Source: DASQZK01 sp963771005
Lineage (GTDB): Bacteria > Bacteroidota > Bacteroidia > Bacteroidales > GCA-2748055
Length of the DNA: 64,000 nt
Assembly: GCA_963771005.1 (NCBI GenBank)
Contig: CAVYRO010000004.1
Location: 62,001-126,000, forward strand
Direction of reading: 5' to 3'
Shown here: one piece after another, positions 1 through 8,529 of the stretch
Layout: the number at the start of each line of letters is the position of its first letter
How positions within the stretch are numbered: the first letter of the stretch is position 1
The notes under the pieces: generated by a model
The model's input: only the letters and a program-made list of their open reading frames with translations
What the model was told of the DNA's origin: nothing
The model's database searches: none
Position numbers and translations under genes: made by a program

Positions 1-1
1 T

Positions 2-322
2 CTTTTTCTTCTCGAACCGATAAATTATCACGATATGCTCCGGCTGAACATGGATGCAAGGATCATGCTTACCGACAGCGGAGGATTGCAGGAGGAATGT
101 ACGGTACTTGGGACGCCATGCCTTACCCTGAGATGGAATACCGAACGGCCGGTCACACTCAGGGAATATGGAGGAGCAAGCGTCCTTGTGGGAAATGATA
201 TCAACCTGATCCGTAAAGAATACCGTTATACGCTGGAGCAGGACAGGAAACCCGAACGGCCTGAGCTTTGGGATGGTAAGACGGCCGGGCGCATTGTTGA
301 GCAACTTGTTAATTCAAACTGA
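2..322 (+). CDS. wecB: UDP-N-acetylglucosamine 2-epimerase, C-terminal part (cut by window edge)
   Basis: The reading frame is open from the first bases of the window, so only the last ~106 residues of the gene are present. They contain the family hallmark TDSGGLQEE, preceded by a PINYHDMLRL-like segment and followed by GTPCLTLRWNTERP, which is typical of the UDP-binding C-terminal half of non-hydrolysing UDP-GlcNAc 2-epimerases. The enzyme is cytoplasmic and interconverts UDP-GlcNAc and UDP-ManNAc. The stop is 6 bases before the next start codon, and that gene is a WecG-type transferase that would use UDP-ManNAc, so the two are very likely co-transcribed. Confidence 0.93.
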   Translation, partial: LFLLEPINYHDMLRLNMDARIMLTDSGGLQEECTVLGTPCLTLRWNTERPVTLREYGGASVLVGNDINLIRKEYRYTLEQDRKPERPELWDGKTAGRIVEQLVNSN

Positions 323-328
323 TGTAAT

Positions 329-1102
329 ATGGGCGAAAACCAGAAGATTGATTTTCTCGGAATTCCCGTCGATGCGATCACCATGGATGAGACAGTTGAA
401 ATGATCGACGGGACCATCCGGAATAACAGGCGGATCAATCATGTCGTGATCAATGCCGGTAAAATTGTTGCCATGCAGAAGGACACCGAACTTCACCGAA
501 GCGTGGTTTCCTGTGATCTTATCAACGCAGACGGGCAAAGTATCGTTTGGGCGTCAAGGCTCCTGGGCCGGCCTCTGCCCGAACGTGTGGCCGGCATCGA
601 CCTGATGCAGAACCTGGTTGCCCTCGCTGCCCTTCGGAAATACAGTTGTTTCTTTTTCGGAGCCAGGGAGGAAATCGTGAAGAAGGTTGTTGAGATCTAT
701 TCGGAAAAATATGGGCCCGGTGTTGTTGCCGGGTACAGGAACGGGTATTTCACCCCCGAAGAGGAACCCGGGATCGCCCGTAAAATAGCGGAAAGCGGCG
801 CCCGGATACTTTTCGTCGCCATGCCCTCGCCCCGAAAGGAAAATTTCATGTACGCCTACCGCGATATTCTTTCGGGTGTGAATTTCAATATGGGAGTGGG
901 CGGTTCTTTCGATGTCATCGCCGGACTCACCAAACGGGCTCCTGTATGGATGCAGAAACTGGGCATCGAATGGTTCTACAGGCTCATCCAGGAGCCGAAA
1001 AGGATGTGGAAAAGGTATCTTTTCGGGAATTCAAAGTTTTTGCTTCTCGTTTTCCGGGAGAAATTAAGACCCAAAAGTGATTTATGCCGTTCTTCAGCTT
1101 AA
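329..1102 (+). CDS. wecG: WecG/TagA/CpsF family glycosyltransferase (GT26)
   Basis: A 257-residue protein of normal length for the family, starting with ATG right after wecB. It shows the N-terminal FLGIPVDAITMDETV block, the INADGQSIVWAS motif (Asp68, in the position of the family's catalytic aspartate) and the later LFVAMPSPRKE and GVGGSFDVIAG blocks. Family members are peripheral membrane enzymes that move N-acetylmannosamine, or a related sugar, from its UDP form onto an undecaprenyl-diphosphate-linked acceptor. With wecB upstream, ManNAc transfer during surface-glycan assembly is the natural reading; the exact sugar is inferred. Its 3' end overlaps the converging ATP-grasp gene by 9 bases. 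Confidence 0.92.
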   Translation: MGENQKIDFLGIPVDAITMDETVEMIDGTIRNNRRINHVVINAGKIVAMQKDTELHRSVVSCDLINADGQSIVWASRLLGRPLPERVAGIDLMQNLVALAALRKYSCFFFGAREEIVKKVVEIYSEKYGPGVVAGYRNGYFTPEEEPGIARKIAESGARILFVAMPSPRKENFMYAYRDILSGVNFNMGVGGSFDVIAGLTKRAPVWMQKLGIEWFYRLIQEPKRMWKRYLFGNSKFLLLVFREKLRPKSDLCRSSA

Positions 1103-2233
1103 AGCGGGATCTGACAGGCGCATTTTTTCTTTGCCGGTAAGTTGCCTGCCTGTCAGGGGATGACCTATCTCTTCCAGTATTTCTTTCACTACAGGATTTC
1201 CCCGAAATCCCCCGTTGGCTATTTCGGAATGCGGAATACCTGGAGTATCATTTGCTTCGATAACAACCGTTCCATCCTCACTTATCCCGACATCCCAGCC
1301 AAGGACTTTCAACTGGGGTACCAGGGATGCCGCTTTTGTGACCATCTCAACCGACTCCCGGAAATATGGGATGGAGTACCCCTCGAACTGAAGTCCTGTT
1401 CCCGGATAATGGGTGTAGTGTTTTCCTCCTCCATGGGAGAAGTCGGAAAAGCCGGTCTTCAGAAGTGTTCCTTCATCAAGATTTATCCCAACATAAATAC
1501 CCCCGCTGCCGACATTATCGACGTGTGCCTTGTTCTGTCCCATCCTCAGAAAAGCGGAATACACGCGGGATTTTCCTTCCCGGTTTGTAAAAGTATCCAT
1601 CCTCATCGTATTCAGGCAGTCGGGATTGATTTTATTGATCAGCTCATGCTGGTTGACAAATTCCTGGATCATGAATTCTGATTTCAATATCTCGCTGTAA
1701 ATCCGGCCCATTTTTTCAGGGTCAGAATCCAACTCTCCGAACCGGATCCGGAAAATAGAGCGTCCTCCGCTTGATCCGCTTATTTTCTTTATGATAAAAG
1801 AATCAGAACGGCTTTCTTTAGGAATAAGGCTTTTAAGAAAGTTCCGGAACAATTCCGGAGAATCGATTTCATATAATTTATCATCCCTGAAAAAGAGAGA
1901 ATTATAATTCACCGCAAGACTATTCACAACCCTGATTTTATGTCTCAGGAAAAATCGCTCGAATAGGTATTTGTCCTCCACAATGGAGATATACTCGCGA
2001 CTGTTCAATCCCCAGATTTTGGGCAAAAGCCTTTCTGACACCACATAATCGGTGAAAGGGCCGGCATTTTTGCGGTACATGAATTTAGGGAAATACTGGT
2101 CGGCGATCAGAGGATCGGAAAGGGAAAGCCTGAGGTATTCTGTCAGGAGAAAAGCCAGGTTTTTCCGTTCGGGATCCTTCATTACTACATTAAAAAAATT
2201 CTTCGATTTGTGTCTCAGCACATGGGTATTCAT
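1094..2233 (-). CDS. Sugar-transfer-associated ATP-grasp family protein (copy 1)
   Basis: About 379 residues. The frame is open to a TTG at 2242, but the ATG at 2233 is the better start. The protein matches the ATP-grasp family found in polysaccharide loci: SDSFIIKKISGSSGG as the ATP-binding lysine and glycine-rich segment, the INPDCLNTMRMDT block, VGSGGIYVGIN, and a C-terminal LGWDVGISEDG...IEAND with the metal-binding Glu/Asn pair. ATP-grasp enzymes form an acyl-phosphate and join it to an amine, thiol or hydroxyl; the substrate of this subfamily is not established. A paralogue lies at 6033-7133. It is separated from the operon upstream by 485 bases of repeat-bearing DNA, so it may be transcribed separately. 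Confidence 0.85.
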   Translation of the reverse strand: MNTHVLRHKSKNFFNVVMKDPERKNLAFLLTEYLRLSLSDPLIADQYFPKFMYRKNAGPFTDYVVSERLLPKIWGLNSREYISIVEDKYLFERFFLRHKIRVVNSLAVNYNSLFFRDDKLYEIDSPELFRNFLKSLIPKESRSDSFIIKKISGSSGGRSIFRIRFGELDSDPEKMGRIYSEILKSEFMIQEFVNQHELINKINPDCLNTMRMDTFTNREGKSRVYSAFLRMGQNKAHVDNVGSGGIYVGINLDEGTLLKTGFSDFSHGGGKHYTHYPGTGLQFEGYSIPYFRESVEMVTKAASLVPQLKVLGWDVGISEDGTVVIEANDTPGIPHSEIANGGFRGNPVVKEILEEIGHPLTGRQLTGKEKMRLSDPALS

Positions 2234-2718
2234 AGCTGGCAATTAAGTTAACAGTTCAGTTGGAAATGGACATTTAGATTCATTCTCACTCTGTAAGGAT
2301 ATAACTTAAAGGCGGAATCGGTTCGTTCCGGTATTCTAATAGTAAACAAAAAGAAGGGGTGAAAAGATTAAATTTTTTAAGAATAATTTTATCTGGATTA
2401 AATTGTTTCCATGTTCATGCATCCAAGATGCAGGCGTTTCAAGTTCAGGAACAAGGAAAGAAATTCTCTTTGCCTTCGTATGGGGTTAACGATTTTTTAA
2501 CCGCAAAGTACGCAGAGTTTAACGCAGAGTTCGCAAAGTAAATGCTCCCTCCTTCCTTTGCGATCTTTGCGCAACCTTTGCGACCTTTGCGGTTACTATT
2601 TTTTTTCAATTGCAAAGTGCAAAGTCTAACGCTAAGTTTAAAGTCCCCTGCTTCCTTTGAGACCTTTACGGTTACTGATCTTTATTTCATCCGCAGAAAT
2701 ACGCAATGTTTCAAATGA
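2234..2718. repeat. Intergenic inverted repeat of 'ccgcaaag / ctttgcgg' strings
   Basis: No gene is visible in this 485-base gap. From 2499 to 2540 the plus strand carries short-period strings (accgcaaag, tacgcagag, aacgcagag, ttcgcaaag). From 2556 to 2595 it carries their reverse complements (cctttgcg, atctttgcg, acctttgcgg). A weaker second pair follows (2611-2645 and 2651-2677). The two arms could form a long imperfect hairpin in DNA or RNA. It could act as a bidirectional transcription barrier between 2719 and 2233, but that is inference. Confidence 0.8.
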
Positions 2719-3867
2719 TTAGATATAAAGACTCATCCCGTAAAACATCCAGGCCTGAGACCATCTTATATAAGGTGTCCGGATAGTGTAGTTCCTGTAT
2801 TTTTGAAAATAAAAGTACCCTTCCGGCGATTGCATATTCCGGATCGTCCATTCCAGGACCCGGTCGGCGGTATCCTTATATTCCTTCATCTTTCCAAGCC
2901 TGTGGAGCGTTACGATGAGTTGCGCGGTGGCGTGGATATCCACCGGATAAACGGAATTGTTATAATATTTCGGAATGCCTTCTCGGGTAAAGAATGTCCG
3001 GATGTAGTATTCAAAACCTCGATCCAGATTTTTTTGGAATGACATATCCCCGCTGTATTCCTGGTACTCCGCAATGCATTCCAGGTTATACCCCGTATGA
3101 AAATTATCGATCCACTGGTGATAGGGCAGGGTGCCGTATCCCCATGAACCGTCCTGTTTCTGGTACTTACAGCAATAGGCAACTGATTTTCGCGCCGCCT
3201 CAAGATAATCCCCGTTTTGTGTATAATGAAAGATCCTTGACAGCATTCTCGATCCGAGCAGTGATGCATTGAATACCCGGGTATGGTCCAGGGGAGAGTA
3301 GGAAAATGCAAAATCACCGTCATCGTCCCATGTCCGGTTCAGATCATTGAGGATAAAATCAGCGGTGCTGATTGCATTTTGCAGAAAGATTTCGTTTTTG
3401 GTGATATCGTATGCATCGAGCAGGGCATATCCTGCAAATGTTGTCGCAACCACGGTGGGGGTGTATTTCGGTTGAAAAAAAGCCTTTGCCTGCCAGTCAA
3501 AATTATAACCCCAGCATGCCCCGGCATATCCTTCCGACTTGAGAGAGATCAATTTCTGTCCCAGGGATTCGATCTCCAGAAGATATTCTTTCCGGTTATC
3601 CTTCCGGTACAGGTTGCAGAAACCGTTGAGAAAGAGAGCCACCCCCTTCGGATTGTATTCCCTGGGTACCAGGGCGGGCTTCCTCAGGTTGAGAGGGCTG
3701 CGTTTGAACAATTGGATCCACAGTAATCGAGCGAGCCTGCTCTTCCGCAAAAAAGGGAATGACTGGAAGATGCGGCTGTTAAGCCCGTCGTAGGGATCCC
3801 AACCCCTGAAATCCATTTTTTCGCAATACGTTCGAAGTTTCAAAAAACTATCCCTTATATCCATCAT
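2719..3867 (-). CDS. Alpha/alpha-toroid protein of polysaccharide loci, function unknown
   Basis: A 382-residue soluble protein with no signal peptide. It has a run of helical hairpins rich in aromatic and Gly residues (ACWGYNFDWQAK, YLEAARKSVAYCCKYQ, DGSWGYG, NMQSPEGYFYFQK), the pattern of six-hairpin glycosidase-like (alpha/alpha)6 barrels. I recall close homologues in Bacteroidota being labelled delta-aminolevulinic acid dehydratase, but nothing here resembles that TIM-barrel enzyme, so that name should not be carried over. It is the last gene of a tight operon, 3 bases after the bi-domain oxidoreductase, a partner often accompanied by heparinase-type toroid proteins. A glycan-acting epimerase, lyase or hydrolase is possible; no catalytic residue can be assigned. 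Two adjacent ATGs (3867, 3864) make the exact start uncertain. Confidence 0.6.
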   Translation of the reverse strand: MMDIRDSFLKLRTYCEKMDFRGWDPYDGLNSRIFQSFPFLRKSRLARLLWIQLFKRSPLNLRKPALVPREYNPKGVALFLNGFCNLYRKDNRKEYLLEIESLGQKLISLKSEGYAGACWGYNFDWQAKAFFQPKYTPTVVATTFAGYALLDAYDITKNEIFLQNAISTADFILNDLNRTWDDDGDFAFSYSPLDHTRVFNASLLGSRMLSRIFHYTQNGDYLEAARKSVAYCCKYQKQDGSWGYGTLPYHQWIDNFHTGYNLECIAEYQEYSGDMSFQKNLDRGFEYYIRTFFTREGIPKYYNNSVYPVDIHATAQLIVTLHRLGKMKEYKDTADRVLEWTIRNMQSPEGYFYFQKYRNYTIRTPYIRWSQAWMFYGMSLYI

Positions 3868-3870
3868 CCC

Positions 3871-6021
3871 CTATTCATGAAGTTTGACTTCGATGGGCAA
3901 CCCCGTGGCAAGCGAATCAAGTATTCTGAAAGTCGTACGGGTGGTAAGGCAAACAGACCGGAAGGATATAGGCGAAGGCTGACCTTTCTTCAGGGCATCG
4001 TAAAATGCGTTGATCTCCTCGCGATGTCCCTTTCCCTGGTTTTTGAAATCTTTCACCTTTCCCGCCTTATACAGCTTACCGGATTTAAAATCGTCGATGA
4101 TAAAAACCGAATTGCCCCCGAAAATTTCCAGGTGTTCCTTGGGAAGGGATTTATCACCGTTTGCTGCGTAGACAAGGTTTCCCACCGATCCGTCATTGAA
4201 TTTCACGACGACAGATATGTTGTCGTCATTTTTCATTTTATCATTGCCGGAACTGAGGCATTCAGCGAAAACGCGAACCGGGTCTGCGCTGGTTAAAAAC
4301 TGCATAAGGTCGAAGAAATGACACATCTCGCCGATGATCCTGCCGGCACCGGCCTTGGTCTGGGTCCAGTGATCGAGCGGGATAAATCCCGCATTCACCC
4401 TGAAGTTCATGATGAGCGGCTCACCCGTATTTTTGAAAGATTTTCCGGCTTCGACGGCCACTGACGAAAACCTGCGGTTGAAACCCACCATGATCCCGGC
4501 ATGCTTGCCCTCATTATAAAGGGAGATAATTTCATCCAGTTCGGCGTCATTCACTGCGAGCGGTTTTTCGACAAATACATTTTTCCCGGCTTTCATGGCC
4601 TCCAGGACATAGGATGCATGCGTATCATGCTGAGTTGCGATAAAAACGGTATTTATAGAATTGTTTTTTAGAACGTCTGAAGGTTCTGTTGAACTTTTTG
4701 AAAACCCAAATTTACGGGCCACGCTGTTTGCATTTATACCTGTGCGGGTCACCACTGTGTCGAGGGAAAAAAGGTCCCTGGCGTTCGGGATGAGATAGGA
4801 CTGGGCGAAGCTTCCAGCACCAATGAAGGCTGCATTCAGATCCTTTACGGGATTTGTTTTCACCTCCACAGCAAGGTTTGAGATCGTCTCTGGTGATGGA
4901 TATTTCAGCAGGATACCCACATGTCTTTCTTTGACCTTTCCCAGGATGAGATCGTATGCTTTTAATGCATCCTTGATATCGAAAATATGAGTGATCATTG
5001 GTTTCAGGCTGATATTCCCTGCCGCGATCTGCTGAAGAAAAGCTTCCATATTGCGCTGTTCCGTCCACCTGACGTACCCGGGGGGATAGTCATGGCCATA
5101 TTCTTCATATTCTGGATCGTACCTTCCCGGTCCGTATGAGCATGACATTCTAAGGTCGAGTTCTTTCCGGTAATAATCCGGATCACGCGGAAGGTCCATT
5201 TTCACGGCTCCCACCACGACAACCCTGCCTTTTTTGCGAAGGATCTGTCCCGAGAGCTCCACGGGATCGTTTGTGTATGCGCCGGCTGTTATGATCACCT
5301 TATCAAAGCCAATCCCCCCCGAAAAATTTCCGGCGGCAGTGAGCAGGTTTTCATCTGTCCTCATCATGGCGTTAATTCCCTGGCTTTCCCTTGAATACTG
5401 GACCATGGCAGGGGATATATCGATCCCGAAAACATTGCATCCGTTTGCTTTCAGCAACTGGCAGGTGATCTGACCGAGGAGACCGAGGCCGATCACACAA
5501 ATATTTTCCCCAAGCTGTGGTTCTGCCTGCCTTATACCCTGCAGTGCGATGGCGCCCAGCGTAGTGAAACTGGCCTCCTCGGGGCTCACTCCGGCGGGAA
5601 TTTTCGCCACAAGGTTTTGCGGCACACACACTACTTCGGCATGGCTTGCATAATCCTGACCCCCACATGCCACAAGATCACCGGGGCTGAACCGTCGTGC
5701 AGTGTCCATGGATGCAAGCACTACACCGGCAGTACTATATCCCAGGGCTTTAAGAGAGTCGAGCTTGGTTCTTACCTTATCGATCGTCGCTTTCAATCCT
5801 TCCTTTCTGTAATTCTGGATGACTTGTTTCACGAGATCGGGTCTTTTCCTTGCCTTACCTAGCAGGGATGCCTGGCCGGTACTTACCGTTGATTTTTCCG
5901 TGCCGGCACTGATGAGCGAGAAGTGGTTGGCAACAAGGACATACCCTTCCGAAAGAGAGGGCAGAGGAACCTCATCTACAAAAAGTTCCCCGCTTTTAAA
6001 ATTCTGGATTAGTTGTTTCAT
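3871..6021 (-). CDS. Bi-domain oxidoreductase: zinc-type alcohol dehydrogenase fused to Gfo/Idh/MocA
   Basis: A 716-residue fusion. Residues ~1-370 are a medium-chain dehydrogenase-like unit with the Rossmann segment ENICVIGLGLLGQ and a later KKGRVVVVGAVK strand. Residues ~390-716 are a Gfo/Idh/MocA oxidoreductase, starting with AAFIGAGSFAQ and carrying the family EKP signature in KNVFVEKPLAV. Such fusions occur in capsule, LPS and sialic-acid-like clusters and are presumed to act on NDP-sugars in two successive redox steps; the substrate is unknown. It lies 11 bases after the ATP-grasp gene and 3 bases before the toroid protein, so all are probably one transcript. Confidence 0.87.
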   Translation of the reverse strand: MKQLIQNFKSGELFVDEVPLPSLSEGYVLVANHFSLISAGTEKSTVSTGQASLLGKARKRPDLVKQVIQNYRKEGLKATIDKVRTKLDSLKALGYSTAGVVLASMDTARRFSPGDLVACGGQDYASHAEVVCVPQNLVAKIPAGVSPEEASFTTLGAIALQGIRQAEPQLGENICVIGLGLLGQITCQLLKANGCNVFGIDISPAMVQYSRESQGINAMMRTDENLLTAAGNFSGGIGFDKVIITAGAYTNDPVELSGQILRKKGRVVVVGAVKMDLPRDPDYYRKELDLRMSCSYGPGRYDPEYEEYGHDYPPGYVRWTEQRNMEAFLQQIAAGNISLKPMITHIFDIKDALKAYDLILGKVKERHVGILLKYPSPETISNLAVEVKTNPVKDLNAAFIGAGSFAQSYLIPNARDLFSLDTVVTRTGINANSVARKFGFSKSSTEPSDVLKNNSINTVFIATQHDTHASYVLEAMKAGKNVFVEKPLAVNDAELDEIISLYNEGKHAGIMVGFNRRFSSVAVEAGKSFKNTGEPLIMNFRVNAGFIPLDHWTQTKAGAGRIIGEMCHFFDLMQFLTSADPVRVFAECLSSGNDKMKNDDNISVVVKFNDGSVGNLVYAANGDKSLPKEHLEIFGGNSVFIIDDFKSGKLYKAGKVKDFKNQGKGHREEINAFYDALKKGQPSPISFRSVCLTTRTTFRILDSLATGLPIEVKLHE

Positions 6022-6032
6022 TCTGTATTCGA

Positions 6033-7133
6033 TTATTTCAGGTACCTGGTTTCTTTCAGATCCTGCAGGACTTTCCGGAATACCGGGTGAGCCCGGTAAC
6101 CACCCGTGATATTGTCATGACTTGTAATATCATATTTATAATTCCCTTCAATGAGCACAGGTCCGTCCTTCGTAATGGCGATATCCCAGCCGATAAGCTT
6201 CATGGAGGGCACCAGCCTGGCAGCATTGAGTACGAGATCTTTTACCTCATCAAAAAATGGCAGTTTATAACCCTCGAATACCAGGCCTGTGACAGGATGC
6301 CTGGTGATGGTCAGGCCTCCTGTGATCGTGATATTCGAATAGGCATCCCTCATAAGGGTTCCGGTATCCATATTTATGCCCACATAGGAACCACCCGATG
6401 AGGAATTGTCGACATGGGAGTTCTGTGTACTCACCCTCAGGTACGCAGAAAGGACTTCCGGTATACCGTCCTGGTCGACGTAGGAGTCCATCCGGATCGT
6501 ATTTATGCACGACGGGTTTATCGCATCTACTAGCGGATGCTGAACCAGTGTTTCCTGGAATAAAAAGGCGGATGCCGATATGATCCCGTACATTCTCTCC
6601 AGGGTTGTAGGATCCATCGGGAGATCTTTGGCATGGACGCGGAAGGTGTTCATTCCGCCGTACGAATCATACGTCTTTTTGATAAATACAGAAGAAGAGG
6701 AGGAATGTTTCTTTACCAGGTCCGAAAGCAGGGATTCGAACTCTTCAACGGTGGTGATCTCATAATTGGTATCGCCCACCACGAAAACCTTAAGGTAATT
6801 GTGGCACAGCACCCGGGGCAGGGCTTTGAGAAAACGACCGTAATACAGGTTGAAGAACAATTTATCAGCCAGCACCGGTACAGCCTGTAAATCGTTGATC
6901 CTGTCCCCGACCCCATAAAGAAACTTGCTTGGCAGATAATCCCTGATGTTCTTTTTTTCTTCCAGATACATCCGTCTCGCGAAATAATGTTTTGGCAGGG
7001 CCCTGTCGCGGAAAGTGATATAGATGATCTCCCTGATCATCCTGAATACGGATTTGCGGTTTTTCTCCCTGATTACCATGGGGATGAACCGCAATCTCCT
7101 CTTCGCAACAGCTGAGCCCGACACAGATGCCAT
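6033..7133 (-). CDS. Sugar-transfer-associated ATP-grasp family protein (copy 2)
   Basis: A 366-residue paralogue of the protein encoded at 1094-2233 with the same ordered motifs: SVFIKKTYDSYGGMNTF (ATP-binding Lys and glycine stretch), INPSCINTIRMDSYV, SSSGGSYVGINMDTG, and the C-terminal LIGWDIAITKDGPVLIEGN metal-binding region. The N-terminal ~80 residues are basic and aromatic and lack a signal peptide. Unlike copy 1 it lies inside the operon, 11 bases from the neighbours on both sides (a CapK-like ligase upstream, the bi-domain oxidoreductase downstream). Ligation of a carboxylate to a sugar amine or hydroxyl would fit, but no substrate is established. Confidence 0.85.
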   Translation of the reverse strand: MASVSGSAVAKRRLRFIPMVIREKNRKSVFRMIREIIYITFRDRALPKHYFARRMYLEEKKNIRDYLPSKFLYGVGDRINDLQAVPVLADKLFFNLYYGRFLKALPRVLCHNYLKVFVVGDTNYEITTVEEFESLLSDLVKKHSSSSSVFIKKTYDSYGGMNTFRVHAKDLPMDPTTLERMYGIISASAFLFQETLVQHPLVDAINPSCINTIRMDSYVDQDGIPEVLSAYLRVSTQNSHVDNSSSGGSYVGINMDTGTLMRDAYSNITITGGLTITRHPVTGLVFEGYKLPFFDEVKDLVLNAARLVPSMKLIGWDIAITKDGPVLIEGNYKYDITSHDNITGGYRAHPVFRKVLQDLKETRYLK

Positions 7134-7144
7134 GATTGTAAATT

Positions 7145-8527
7145 TTATGGATTCAATTCAGTGACAAAGAAGATATTTTTACCACGAGGGGTTTTAGAAA
7201 CGGATTCTACATAAATTACCTTAATTTCAAGTTTGTCTTTCACCAGTTTTCGCAAGGCTCCAACCACAGAAATTTCATCCCTTAATGAAAAGTTATTGTT
7301 TTTAACAAGAGCCAGCTCAATCTCGCCGGCTTTGTGCTGTATCACCTGCATCTCCCGTATCTTCTTAAAGGCCGGCAGGTGCTGGCCAAAAATAAAGGCG
7401 GTGAGTGAAACCTTTGTTCCGTCGGAAAGAATTATGAAATCCTGTCTTCTGCCGGAAATGATCTCAAGGGTTTTTCCCCTGAACCCGCAAGAGCAATCCT
7501 GTACCCGTGAAAGGATGCCGGTATCGCCGGTATCGTAACGTATAAACGGCATAACACGGTTATCAAATCCTGTGGCAATGATCCTTCCTTCCTCACCCGG
7601 CCGTGTTATCACCTCGCCGTCATCATTTAGGAGTTCCATATACCCGTATGACGGGAAAAAGTGATAAGAATCGCAATTCTTTAAGTTTCCCCCGAGAATA
7701 AGGCGTTCACTATGACCATACCAGTTTACTGCCGGAGCTTTATAAAAGGCTTCGAATCTCATCCTGTCCGTCTCGGAAAGAAACTCCGATCCGAGAAAAA
7801 GGGCTCCCGGCAAAAAATCCAGCTTCAGCCTGAAGGGTTCCAGCAGCGATGTCATGACATTCAGAGAAGACGGGTAGGCATGGATAAAACGGGGCGAGAA
7901 TCTGTTAATGGCATCCAGGACCTGCACGATGTTATTCTCATTTAAATTGAAGCTTGAAATGTTCAGGATCTTATCGATGGTACGGTATTCAAAAGGTTTA
8001 TTTCCGGAGATGGGCGTACCCCTTACCATAAGGATACGGTCTCCGGGTTTATAACCGAAAAGTCCCCAGTACCAGTCAAAATGAGCTCTTTCCCTGGTTC
8101 TTGAACTGTCCTTTTCAAGATAAAACTCGAGTGGATTACCACTCGATCCCCCGGTATTGGTTTTGATCCGTTTCCTGGCAAGACCGGGGTTGAGGAAGGC
8201 GTTGATATCATGGGAGATGACCGTTTTGTTTAAAACCGGGTACTCCCTGAGATCATCCAGGGAGGTGAACTTTTTATAGCCTTTGTAAAAAGGAACGGAT
8301 GCGATCGTTGCATTGATCTGTTCTTTCAGGATCTCATTCTGATAATATTCAACCTCCTCAAAGGTATTCAGCGAATTGAAAAATTCGAGCCTTTTGCGGT
8401 ATTCAAAATAGAATGGTCCGTATTTTATTTTTGAGGGAATTTTATGATATATGCTTCCCAGGGTCTTTTTTGCAGGATAGGGAAGGTGGTTGTATGATGA
8501 TAAAAACTTATAAAAGAAATCTTCCAT
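7145..8527 (-). CDS. CapK/PaaK-like AMP-forming ligase (copy 1)
   Basis: A 460-residue member of the phenylacetate-CoA ligase-like adenylating family found in capsule loci. Visible signatures are TNTGGSSGNPLEFYLEKD (phosphate-binding loop), WYGHSER (adenine-binding region), FIRYDTGDTG and a C-terminal TPRGKNIFF with the lysine expected for the adenylation step. A CSCGFRGKTLEIISGR segment resembles the Cys-containing loop of this family. It would activate a carboxylic acid as its adenylate; acceptor and acid are unknown, and no CoA- or carrier-protein gene is nearby. It lies 2 bases after the CapA-like gene. Confidence 0.82.
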   Translation of the reverse strand: MEDFFYKFLSSYNHLPYPAKKTLGSIYHKIPSKIKYGPFYFEYRKRLEFFNSLNTFEEVEYYQNEILKEQINATIASVPFYKGYKKFTSLDDLREYPVLNKTVISHDINAFLNPGLARKRIKTNTGGSSGNPLEFYLEKDSSRTRERAHFDWYWGLFGYKPGDRILMVRGTPISGNKPFEYRTIDKILNISSFNLNENNIVQVLDAINRFSPRFIHAYPSSLNVMTSLLEPFRLKLDFLPGALFLGSEFLSETDRMRFEAFYKAPAVNWYGHSERLILGGNLKNCDSYHFFPSYGYMELLNDDGEVITRPGEEGRIIATGFDNRVMPFIRYDTGDTGILSRVQDCSCGFRGKTLEIISGRRQDFIILSDGTKVSLTAFIFGQHLPAFKKIREMQVIQHKAGEIELALVKNNNFSLRDEISVVGALRKLVKDKLEIKVIYVESVSKTPRGKNIFFVTELNP

Positions 8528-8529
8528 TG

